Of a stretch of DNA of 64,000 nt, positions 55,893 through 64,000 are shown piece by piece (position 1 is the stretch's first letter; each line of letters starts with the position of its first letter). Below the pieces are notes generated by a model. It was not told the DNA's origin and did not search any database. It saw only the letters and a program-made list of their open reading frames with translations. The position numbers and the translations under genes are program-made. Origin of the DNA: Symsagittifera roscoffensis (Eukaryota > Xenacoelomorpha > Acoela > Convolutidae); the NCBI RefSeq assembly GCF_963678635.1, contig NC_087063.1:61171850-61235849 (forward strand). The letters are read 5' to 3'.

Positions 55893-57022
55893 ATGAAAAT
55901 GTATAAGAAAGTGAAGTTCCATAGGGATAAGATTTGTATCTTGAGAAGATTGAAGAAAATAAATTATTCATCCTGTCTTGTGAAATCGCTCAAGTCAGAG
56001 ACAGACGATGGACTTCCGAGCTGTTCGAACTTTCCGGAAAGACCAACACTAGAGGAATTAGAAGTGGACAAATCGGTTTTACCAGATATACAGCACTTGA
56101 GGGGTAAGGTGACGGACGAACAGCTTGAAGCCATCAAGAACGTACTAGATCGGAACGAGGACGTTCTTTCGAAACATAAGGCAGACATTGGATGTTGTAA
56201 ATTCGTTGAGCACGAAATAGAACTTGAGGAGTCGGCGGTACCACACAGGGAGGGGGCGAGGCGTATGACCCCTAACAAATCGGATGCATGTAGAAAAGAG
56301 ATAGAAACCCTACTAGAGTATGATATGATAGAACCATTCAAATCACCGTGGGCATGTGGAGTAGTGATGGCTAAGAAGAAAGGCGACCCCAACTAAGGTT
56401 TTGTTGTGACTTTCGATATCTGAGCTCCGTTACGGTGAAGGATGCCTATCCCATACCTAGGATTGATCAGAGCCTCTCGAAATTAGGGGATGCAAAATTT
56501 TTTACAACTCTTGATTTAGGATCGGCTTTTTGGCAGGTTTCACTGGGGTTTGCCTGCGAGCTGGGACTGTTTCAATGGAAAAGGATTCCCTTTGGCCTTT
56601 GCAATGCCACGGCTACGTTTTAACGGTTGATGGTAATAGCGACACCTACTCTAGAGGACCACATCGAGCGACTAGATGAGGTGTTCGCTTGCATGAAAAG
56701 AGCAGGACTGAAATGCAAGCCATCCTGCAGCCAAAGATGCAAGAGGTACTCAAGGACTCAATTAAAATCCTGGGGAGGACGATGGATAAACATGGCAGTA
56801 GAAGCGGTGCTAACTTGGAAATCACCAACAACGGAGCATCAACTGATGAGCTTCTTGGGTTTTGCGAACTTTTATAGGGAATTCATTAAGGGTTATACGG
56901 ACAAAGTATACCCGATGCAAAAACTCATGAGGTACAAAGGCAGGAAATTCACGTGGAACAACGCACCAGAAGAGTCATTCCAATGGATAAGGAGAAGGAG
57001 TTGTGTGAAGCACCTGTGCTAG
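55893..57022 (+). pseudogene. Reverse transcriptase (element G), YxDD deleted
   Basis: Frame 55893-56396 (VEHEIELEESAVPHREGARR, EIETLLEYDMIEPFKSPWAC) is the fingers region. Frame 56435-56623 holds KDAYPIPRIDQSLSKLGDAK, TTLDLGSAFWQV (first catalytic Asp) and FQWKRIPFGLCNATATF. After a stop the phase continues as RLM directly into VIATPTLEDHIERL. In Ty3/gypsy RT about 15-20 residues with the YxDD box lie between these blocks, so an in-frame deletion has removed the active site. The thumb/connection is in 56627-57022 (HQLMSFLGFANFYREFIKGY). Confidence 0.85.
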
Positions 57023-57429
57023 CTATGCCAACGGAAAAAGGAATGTACGTGCTGGATACGGATTCGTCGGTGGTAGCGATCTCTGGAATACTCCATCAAG
57101 AGCAGGAGTGGAACGGGAAGACAGTCTTGAGACCGATAGCATACGGGAGCAAAGTCTTGAGTGATACAGAGATTAAGTACGGGGCACCCAAGGTGGAAAT
57201 TTTTGCGGTGGTCAACTTTGTAGAGAAATACGGGGCGTACCTAGGTAGTGAACTATTCAGGTTACGGGTCAAAAAAAGAGCGGTCAGCTGGTTGAAAACG
57301 TACTCAATGGATCAGAGCTACATTGGGAGATGGATAGTTCGCTTGGATGGCTACAAAAAGATCATTGAACACAGAACAAGGGACAAACATCAAAATGCCG
57401 ATAGCTTGACTAAGAAGTCGGAGACATGA
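57000..57429 (+). pseudogene. RNase H (element G)
   Basis: The frame 56953-57429 reads LDTDSSVVAISGILHQEQ (first Asp), IAYGSKVLSDTEIKYGAPKV with EIFAVVNFVEKY (Glu helix), and the segment RLRVKKRAVSWLKTYSMDQS, where the third catalytic Asp of the family (TDHxAL type) is replaced by Lys. HRTRDKHQNADSLTKKSE closes the domain. Otherwise it is open over the entire domain, making this the best-kept part of element G pol. Confidence 0.8.
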
Positions 57430-58260
57430 GCAAAAGGAGGCGGACAAGTCAGAAATCAAAGATGGATTCTCTTTTTTGGACAAGGAAAGGTACGACAGCC
57501 TTCCGCTAACGAGGTGGCTCGACAAGTCAGGTAAACAAATAGAGGACCATCCCGAAATACCAGAGGAGCGTCCAGAGAGAACAATCTTGAAGAGAAACCG
57601 AGTGATGCCAATGGAAGTAATGCTCAAGTCAAAAATTGTGAAGGAAACACTAAAGGCAAAAAGCTACGACCTCAGTCAAGTAGGGACGGGAAGTGCGCAT
57701 ATAGGTGAGGACTTGAGGGATTACTTGAGAATCTATTAGACGATAAACCCGTGGTCCGGAACAATGATAAAGACGAACCAGAAGTCTCAATACTGAGAAG
57801 AAATGGGGCAGCGTATGGCGGGACTCGTGGAAAGAGAAGCAACTTGATGACAATGATGGCGTGCAGTTACTAGTTGAGAAAATCCCGGAAGAGATACTAA
57901 GGCAGACTTTGGTTCGAAAGAAGAAAGTGACATTTAGGGAGGAGGCCGAACACCTTGGATTGGGTCAAGAGTCCGGGGAGTGGCCCACATCAGATGAAGA
58001 TTCTGAAGAAGACAAAAATTTCCTGGGAGTCCGATGAATGGGATGAAGACTCAGAGAAAAGTAGCAATGACCAAGATAGTTTTTGCATGATATTGGCAGA
58101 AGAGAAAACGAGGCACCGCGACAGGGAACTAAAAACTGACCCTTCCACAGGAACGTACAATCTGGATCAGCAGGAGGTGTACTGAGGTGAAGAACTTGAG
58201 AGAATTGCAGTATAAAGGAAACCGTCCAGGGAACTATCGTGCAATTCATATGTCAGAACA
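57430..58260 (+). pseudogene. RNase H-integrase linker (element G)
   Basis: About 270 codons of charged sequence lie between RNase H and the integrase finger: LPLTRWLDKSGKQIEDHPEI (57476-57739), then an acidic segment SDEDSEEDKNFLGV near 57990-58035. It is analogous in position and character to the linkers of copies A, B and 1 but without clear sequence identity. Probably disordered. Frames are broken at 57739 and near 58185. Confidence 0.55.
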
Positions 58261-58266
58261 AACCTG

Positions 58267-58760
58267 ATGCCAGATGATGACAGGAAGGTCTTTATAGTTT
58301 GTGTCAAGGTAAGAGATGACATCCACAGTCGTGGAGAAATGAATGGTCAGATGATGGCATTGAAGGAACACGTCAAGGCGAGATACAGACTGTCAGATCT
58401 GATACGAGCCCAGAAGAATGACAAGATGACGAACAACCTCTACAAATGGATCCGGACAGGAGTCAAAGAGAAAGGGAATCTGGAGGAAAACAGTTACAAG
58501 ATCTTGAGCCAGTTCTACAAGGACAGAAAAGATTTATACTATCAAACAGCTGATGGTGTGGTAGCCAGTAGAAGAAAAGATGAGGAGAAGATATTACACA
58601 ATCATAATCTCATCATACTACCACTGTTATACCAGAAAGAAGTGTTTTTCAGATCGCACGACTAAATGTGACATCCGGCGATAGACAAGGTACAACAAAG
58701 AATACTACACAGGTTTGATTGGCCAGGGTTGAGAAAGGCTTGCGAGAGATATAAATTGAA
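58267..58760 (+). pseudogene. Integrase N-terminal region (element G), truncated
   Basis: Frame 58267-58665 reads LSDLIRAQKNDKMTNNLYKW, LPLLYQKEVFFRSHD and, past a stop, HPAIDKVQQRILHRFDWPGL, the H...H part of the integrase zinc finger with the usual WP motif. Soon afterwards (58755) the similarity stops; no Cys pair, catalytic core or C-terminal domain is present. The next 280 bases have a different, AT-rich composition, which suggests a deletion or insertion removed the rest of integrase. Confidence 0.7.
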
Positions 58761-59040
58761 TCTCAGAGTGTTAATGGCGCTAAAACATGAAATGAATCTG
58801 GATGCTCTAAAAATCACTAATTGAATTATTTTAGCAAATAATTGGTGGGATAATGTTTTACAATCACAAGGGGGGGGCTTAGGTTAGGCACAGAACATCT
58901 GGTCTACAAAATGGGTTTTGTTTTCAGATTGATTTGCAAAATTTAATTGACGACCAGGCCACACTCATTTGAAGAGAGAAGGAGATCTTGAGCAAGCTCT
59001 CTAATAGCAGTGTCAGAGGGAAACATTTCTCAAACACCAA
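58761..59040. other. AT-rich segment interrupting element G
   Basis: The segment has no coding capacity and is AT-rich with a run of G at 58871-58878, in contrast to the purine-rich sequence on both sides. It could be an insertion, or a scar of the event that removed the integrase core. Confidence 0.4.
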
Positions 59041-60536
59041 TTGGTAAGGTATTTCTCGAGCTGGTTGACACGTGAGAATCATCTAATGATAGTGACGATG
59101 GCGGATCGCTTCTGGAAGTCTATGCTAGCAGCGCTCAGAAGGCCTACCCTGGACGAAGTATACAAGGGCTTGAGGGATCTCGACTACACCCAAGTCGATG
59201 AAAGGTTGGCGGTGATGTTGAAGGCTAGCCTACAGTTAGAGGCGCAGGGTGAATGTAGAAAATCAGCGACAGAAGCCGTGTTGATGGTTGGCTACACCTC
59301 AGAGGGGATATCCAATCAAGAACAGGCCAGCTGGCTATCCTGGAACGTGGATGGAGGCATGAGGGGATTCGACTTGGCAAGAAATCTCGGCTTGATTAAT
59401 AGATTAATAACAAAGAATATGGTGCGGGAGAACTCCCACTCACCACCAGGCCGCCAGTGGGATTCGCAGCCCAATCGACGAGCAGGCCATTGTCTATGAT
59501 ATGGTCTCAGCAGACAGAGGAAGCGTGCCCAGACCTCAGTAACTTGAAGAAGGAACCAGAAAGGGCCCAGAGGGAGCGAGACAAATCGAACCTTGATAGG
59601 GAGTGTGCGAAACTTGAGACGGACCAGGCAAACTTGTCGAGAAATCAAGCGATTCTCGAGATGGATCAGGCAAGGCGCGATCTGAACATGATCAGGGCGG
59701 AGTACCAGCAGGAACAGAAGGCGCGCGAGAACGAGGCGAACTTCGAGCAGATAAAGTCAGAGATGGAAAAGATTCAGAAGAGGAAACGAGAGTCCGCGAG
59801 ACAGAAGGAAAAGAAGACGAGGACGACTGAACCAGCTGCCACAGGATCGAGACCAGAGTCGCGAATTGAAGTGGATGAGGCTCCCCGGTCTAATGATCAA
59901 TTTAATTTAGACCGAAAAGCCCAGGAGCACAAGAACGAGGGGCTAGAAGTGTGGATAACACCTGAGCCGGTGCCCTCCGTGCGCGGTCTAGATACGCAGC
60001 CAATACGACCATTGATGGAGGTCACGCTCCCGGGATACACCTCTAGTTCAATTCCCAGCAGTAGCCAAATCGGCACGAGTTCATCGCGTCTCAAGGATCT
60101 GCATGATAGGTTGCAGTCAAGGACTTGTGACGATTCAGCACGAGAAGAGCGACCTCCAACCTGTAGATACCATCCAGTCAGGAATGTAATAATCGCGAGC
60201 TATAAGAAGAACACGGATAGTGCATATGACAGGCACCGCATGGACTGGACAAAGGCACAACGGGCAAGGAGGTATTGCTTCTATGGCGAGGCTTGGGCTG
60301 AGTACTTCACACAGCCAAGAATACCAGAAGGTGCGGTCCACTCGCTTATAAGTGACAGCTTGATACGAGTGCTGACACGAATCCAGTCACAATGGCAAGT
60401 TGGAGTCTTGAGTTATTCTGGAGCTGCGACGCCGCAGATGTTGGCGTCTCTGGAGATGTTAGACATGGTGAAGATGTACACGGTCACTTTGATGATGGGA
60501 CCAATGACGTGTCCAGGGGAGAGTCAAGAAAGGTGA
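59041..60536 (+). pseudogene. Element G third region, part 1: coiled-coil protein
   Basis: Frame 59041-59499 (FWKSMLAALRRPTLDEVYKG, GFDLARNLGLINRLITKNMV) is followed, overlapping by 40 bases in another phase, by the longest frame of the window, 59457-60536 (359 codons). Residues 20-120 of the latter are a strong heptad-type coiled coil rich in Glu, Arg, Gln and Asn (SNLDRECAKLETDQANLSRN), then a Ser/Pro-rich hinge, then a compact C-terminal part with DRHRMDWTKAQRARRYCFYG. I recognise no family. The coiled coil suggests oligomerisation. The frame overlap points to a single frameshift splitting a once-continuous ORF. Confidence 0.5.
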
Positions 60537-61222
60537 TGAGGCTGCAAGAGAAAATGAGTTGCATTCTTGAGAAGCTGAGGATTTATCTAGATCCCACGAT
60601 ACTCTCCATTTGCACTGTTCCGTACAACATGAAGGTCGACCAACACGCGAGAGAGCTGAATGAGAAAAGGCGCAATATTAACGAGGTAATCAGACAGATG
60701 CTCCCCGTGAGATTGTTGGACGTGGCCGATATGATGGAACGCTCCCTTCCGGATGATGCGTCCTCGGATGGCATCCCTTTTGATAGGCCCAGGGGCACGG
60801 AGTGGCTGAATGGTGTCTACCAGAGGCACATAAATATTCTAGAGTCAGACATGCTGGAAACAGCCCAGTTCACCTTTGGTCCACCCCCGATACCTCCCTT
60901 CTTTGATACTAGGCCCCTATCTGGCCGTCTGGGAAGGAGAATCGACTCAAGAGATAGCTCAAGAAGCAGCCGGACCAGACAACTGAGATCCACACCGATG
61001 GAAGCAGAGGAGGCTGAGTCATCCACGCCCCAAAGTTCGGTGGTGTCTTCAGTGGTGGTAGTGGACAATAAGAAGGCGGGGAGACCGGCAGAGACCAGCA
61101 AGACACGATATCTAGAGAGGGTGAAAGAGTTGGATCTGGAGGATTTGGAATGCAGGCAGGAGTTGGCAGAAGTCCTGAGACTCAAGAACGTGTCACATGA
61201 ACTCTTGAGTAGACACCACTGA
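60530..61222 (+). pseudogene. Element G third region, part 2: helical and Ser-rich segment
   Basis: Frame 60392-61222, meaningful from about 60530 where the previous frame ends, has LEKLRIYLDPTILSICTVPY, LPVRLLDVADMMERSLPDDA, EWLNGVYQRHINILESDMLE, then a Ser/Arg/Thr-rich linker (residues 190-230) and a final helix LEDLECRQELAEVLRLKN. It ends at a TGA at 61222 but the same phase continues at once, so the stop is probably a point mutation. No known domain. Confidence 0.45.
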
Positions 61223-62278
61223 GTGGACTGGTTGAAGGCACACGAGGCACATTGCTCAAGAGCAAGGACAATGGAGACAGCAGACTTGACTGGGATCCCG
61301 CTGAAGTCGATAATTGGACCAGTCAAATATAGGCCCCTCAAGCAATTGGGGAGTCCAGGAATCATTGTGGAACCTACCAAGCATCAAACGAGTATAGCCA
61401 GAATCAGGGTAGCAACTCCCGCAAAGTTGAGAGTGGTGGAGAAGCTGCTTGTGCCGAAAGACATGGTGCTCCCAGATGCCGCGTATCAAGGTTCAAAAAT
61501 GGCCGAGGACCCAAGATATGGTAAGCCCTGTGGAAGCTCACAGTTGGCCAAGACGTTAGCAGTGTATGATCGAACAGATCCAGGAGCAGCGAGGGTGATC
61601 ATCGTGGCGGGTTCGGATTTCGAGGGGACGTCCCCGAAGATATTCTGGCCAGAGACCTTAGTGTATCTGCTGTCTGGTGCGGAGCTGAATCAGTTGCTGA
61701 CTCTGGTGGTGGCGATCAAGTCGGAGACGCCTTGCGAGCCGGAACTGCTGCTATTTGCGGGAATGAATGACCACCTGCATGCGGCAGGGCTTCTGGAGCA
61801 CCTGAAAGGTGAGGCACCAACACCCAAGAAAATCTGAGAAGCAATCCAGACGATGTTCGCCGCGATGAACGAGGTGCAGGAGTCTGTGTTTTCTCGATTT
61901 GGATCCAAGACAAGATTGGCAATTACGACGTCCCCGGGCTACGCGAGTATGCCGCCTGCCTTGCAGTTTGTGTATGCTATGTTGAACTTGATAGCGGAAG
62001 GGAACGCGTGGCGGATACTTATGGCAGCTCCCAATCGCAAGTTGGAGCCGATAAACTTGAGACTTCTTATGTCGGAGTTGGCAGCGGCATGGGCAGATGT
62101 GTTTCATGCGTTTAGAGGATTCTACGAATTGGCGGATATTCTGATTGTGCTGGATGAGGTCTTCTGTCTTGACGTGTCGAATCTCGCTCGGCAACTAAAG
62201 TTCAATCCAGAGATAAGGGACAATCACCCAATAATAGGCCACTTAACAGCCAACCTGTGGTTCGAAGCATGGATCTGA
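61223..62278 (+). pseudogene. Element G third region, part 3: SGNH-hydrolase-like domain
   Basis: Two consecutive frames (61223-61837 and 61853-62278, the same phase apart from one TGA stop at 61836) form about 350 codons. Motifs in the order of SGNH hydrolases: a strand ending in GSD (VIIVAGSDFEG; 61610-61618) where block I is normally GDS; GMNDH at 61760-61774, like block III GxND; and DNHPIIGHLTANLW at 62219-62260, like block V (Asp and His near the C-terminus). Between them are LVYLLSGAELNQLLTLVVAI and ILIVLDEVFCLDVSNLARQL. If correct it would be an esterase-like fold; the changed order at block I leaves catalysis doubtful. Homology is inferred from motifs only. Confidence 0.4.
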
Positions 62279-63368
62279 CAATCACGAGTTTCATCAGCAA
62301 GGCGACGGGACCGAGTAACGAAAGAAAAAATGTGGACGGCGCTGATGGGACGGCGCCGCGGCCGAAAATCAGTTGGAATCGATGGGGTACCGTTTAACGC
62401 AAGAGAGAGGCAGGTGGCCGTTTCTGACCCCAAGGCTGGAGAATGCCACGGACAAGACGCGGGAGAGTGCTCCACCTCTCATCAAACAGATGTGGGTGTT
62501 TCTTGATGGGCAGCTAGAAGTGGCAGAAAGCAGAGATACGATGTTGGGAAGATTTGTCACAGCGGCAAATGAAGTCACCATTGGAGGATTCTGGAGGGAG
62601 CACGAGAAGGGCGAGCTGAAGATTAGAAAGAACTACGAGATCTTGAGGTTCTTAAGCCCTTGTTGGGAGAAGAGGTACATGGATGCGTTCGTGCAGGAAT
62701 TACTGAATATGCCCATTAACCTCTTACTGGCCCTGTATTTGGTCTACCCCAGGTATCTGTTCAACATGGGCCTGGCCTACATAATCAGTAGGGGTGTGGA
62801 AACGCTCCGAATTGATGGATACTTAACGCTAGTGCTCTTGGACTACGGGGAACTGATGGCGTTTCATCGACTGATGAAGTATGGGGAAGCCCTGTCGATG
62901 TGGAAGGCTCACCCTAGCGCGGAAACTTATTCATACAAGTGTGCTGCCGGGCTGAAGACGTTGCTGGTGGAGTATCTCTTAATGCAAAATCGATACCTGA
63001 CGGGCGAAGAGAGGAATCTCAAGACGAGAGAAGAGTTGAAGGAGGCGAATGGAGGCATAGCTCTCTTGACTGATCTGTGTTTGGCCATGAGATCTGAGCC
63101 ATTAGGGATGATTAGGGGGCTTGGAGAAGTCGTGACCTGCGTCTATGGGCCAGCGGTAACATACGCTTTTCCTGATCCGCTCGTGGCGGCATACCGGAAT
63201 TCAGTGGTGCACGTGAGCTTGATAAGTGTTCTAGATGGGACGGCGCTGAACTGGTGTAGGCAACAAGAGTTGAGGGCGCGCATGAGCGACACGGTACTCT
63301 TCGGGAAAGTGAAGGACCCAGAGTTGATGGTGTTCAAACTCCGCGGACAACTGCAGTGCAGAACTTGA
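62279..63368 (+). pseudogene. Element G third region, part 4: large helical ORF
   Basis: Frame 62373-63368 (331 codons) follows the SGNH-like part after a frame change. It is mostly helical, hydrophobic in patches (LLALYLVYPRYLFNMGLAYI) and ends GKVKDPELMVFKLRGQLQCR. Blocks such as PPLIKQMWVFLDGQLEVAES and YKCAAGLKTLLVEYLLMQNR have the even pattern of a globular, once-selected protein. Not recognised as RT, integrase, gag or env. It could be the C-terminal domain of a very large protein beginning near 59.0 kb. Confidence 0.45.
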
Positions 63369-63511
63369 ATCCCCTAGCAGCGGGCAAGGAAGAAATCTTG
63401 AGAATCCCGGCATGGAAAGGGAGTTTTTAACTGGAAACAACTTGAATCCCCTAGCAGCGGGCAAGGAAGAAATCTTGAGAATCCCGGCATCGAAAGGGAG
63501 TTTTTAACTGG
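63362..63511. repeat. Tandem duplication, 77-base unit
   Basis: AACTTGAATCCCCTAGCAGC begins at 63362 and again at 63439; the two copies are almost identical (ATGG against ATCG near the end). 77 is not a multiple of three, so the duplication shifts the reading frame. The near-identity shows it is recent. Confidence 0.95.
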
Positions 63512-63958
63512 TGAAAAATGAGTTGGAAATGATACTTGAGCGAGAAGTTTTGCCCACCTCCGTCTCTGAACTCCCGATGGTCAGAAGAATGACCCTGGGG
63601 ATGAATAGCCCGCTGGTGTTCCCGTCCCTACACGCAAGAGCCACTGTGGAGAAACAGCAAAAGGAGATCGGGGAGGAAGAACACATTACTCTGAAACCGA
63701 GCGCCCTACGGATTGAAGGTGCTAGAGCTGAAGCAAGAGGATATGAAGATAGATGCGGCAGGTGCCTTGTATGTAGCCCTCACTGAATACAAGAAGCTCG
63801 ACCCGGCAACACCCTCACCTTTATCGGTGGGCACTGCTGGAGACAAAAGAAGCAACCCCGTAGAGAACAGGTTTAGAGATGCACTAGAGGTGGGAAATAC
63901 ACCAGAACAGAACCCAACTGAAAGGGATTTCACCACCTGGAGCTGCTGCAAGACTTGA
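63511..63958 (+). pseudogene. Element G third region, part 5: C-terminal pieces
   Basis: Frame 63511-63786 starts KNELEMILEREVLPTSVSEL; at about 63720 the sensible reading switches to frame 63713-63958 (KQEDMKIDAAGALYVALTEY, NPVENRFRDALEVGNTPEQN), ending with a stop at 63956-63958. It continues the same purine-rich coding-like sequence beyond the 77-base duplication. No domain is recognised. The real end of the element is outside the window. Confidence 0.35.
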
Positions 63959-64000
63959 ATGGAGACGACTGGGCAAACACGGCCACCCCACCCCTGGGAT

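Larger units (their letters stand above)
52682..63958 (+). mobile_element. Element G: large Ty3/gypsy-type element with third coding region
   Basis: Plus-strand gag, protease, RT, RNase H, linker and integrase N-terminus (52.68-58.76 kb) are followed after a short non-coding segment by about 5 kb of further coding-type sequence in the same orientation and with the same purine-rich composition. GC content is clearly higher than in the rest of the window. Stops and frameshifts every few hundred bases show it is inactive. The 3' end lies beyond the window. The link between the pol part and the third region is inferred from strand, composition and adjacency. Confidence 0.65.

Overview
This is a 64 kb stretch of an invertebrate animal genome, AT-rich over its first 52 kb and dominated by decayed LTR retrotransposons. 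The animal assignment rests on a seven-transmembrane receptor exon at 8.35-9.2 kb with a recognisable splice acceptor, and on a second probable gene at 48 kb whose candidate introns are only about 48 and 53 bases. Such short introns occur in larvaceans and nematodes, among others; I cannot name the species from this window. No bacterial-style operon, rRNA, tRNA or CRISPR array was seen. A 200-base run of N (12971-13170) is an assembly gap.

Layout. 1-6.06 kb: plus-strand, badly mutated copy of a Ty3/gypsy element (gag, protease, RT, RNase H, long charged linker, integrase, Pol tail), cut by the window edge; call it copy 1. 6.06-8.3 kb: no gene. 8.35-9.21 kb: receptor exon (minus). 9.3-12.2 kb: non-coding mobile repeats, namely a MITE-like element full of 10-base TAATCGATTA-type repeats and a 1.5 kb inverted-repeat (foldback) element with an extra third arm. 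13.3-22.1 kb: two minus-strand copies of the copy-1 family: truncated copy B (13.3-15.25) and near-complete copy A (15.86-22.1) with readable LTR signals, primer-binding site and polypurine tract. 23.3-34.8 kb: element C (minus), another Ty3/gypsy lineage with an envelope-like third ORF. 34.8-38.2 kb: repeats, no gene. 38.2-47.2 kb: three head-to-tail, LTR-less partial copies (D, E, F) of the element C lineage. 47.2-52.6 kb: the small spliced gene candidate, a 380-base direct repeat, and a 41-base hairpin minisatellite. 52.68-63.96 kb: element G (plus), a distinct Ty3/gypsy element whose sense strand is A+G-rich and clearly less AT-rich than the rest, with gag, protease, RT, RNase H and integrase N-terminus, followed by about 5 kb of a broken, very large third coding region with a coiled coil, an SGNH-hydrolase-like motif set and conserved-looking helical segments.

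How the genes work together. In each element gag would form the particle, protease mature it, RT/RNase H copy the RNA and integrase insert the DNA. All copies here carry frameshifts, stops, active-site changes or deletions, so none looks autonomous. The most unusual parts are the 41-base hairpin array just upstream of the element G gag, the element G third ORF, and the large charged linker between RNase H and integrase seen in two different lineages.
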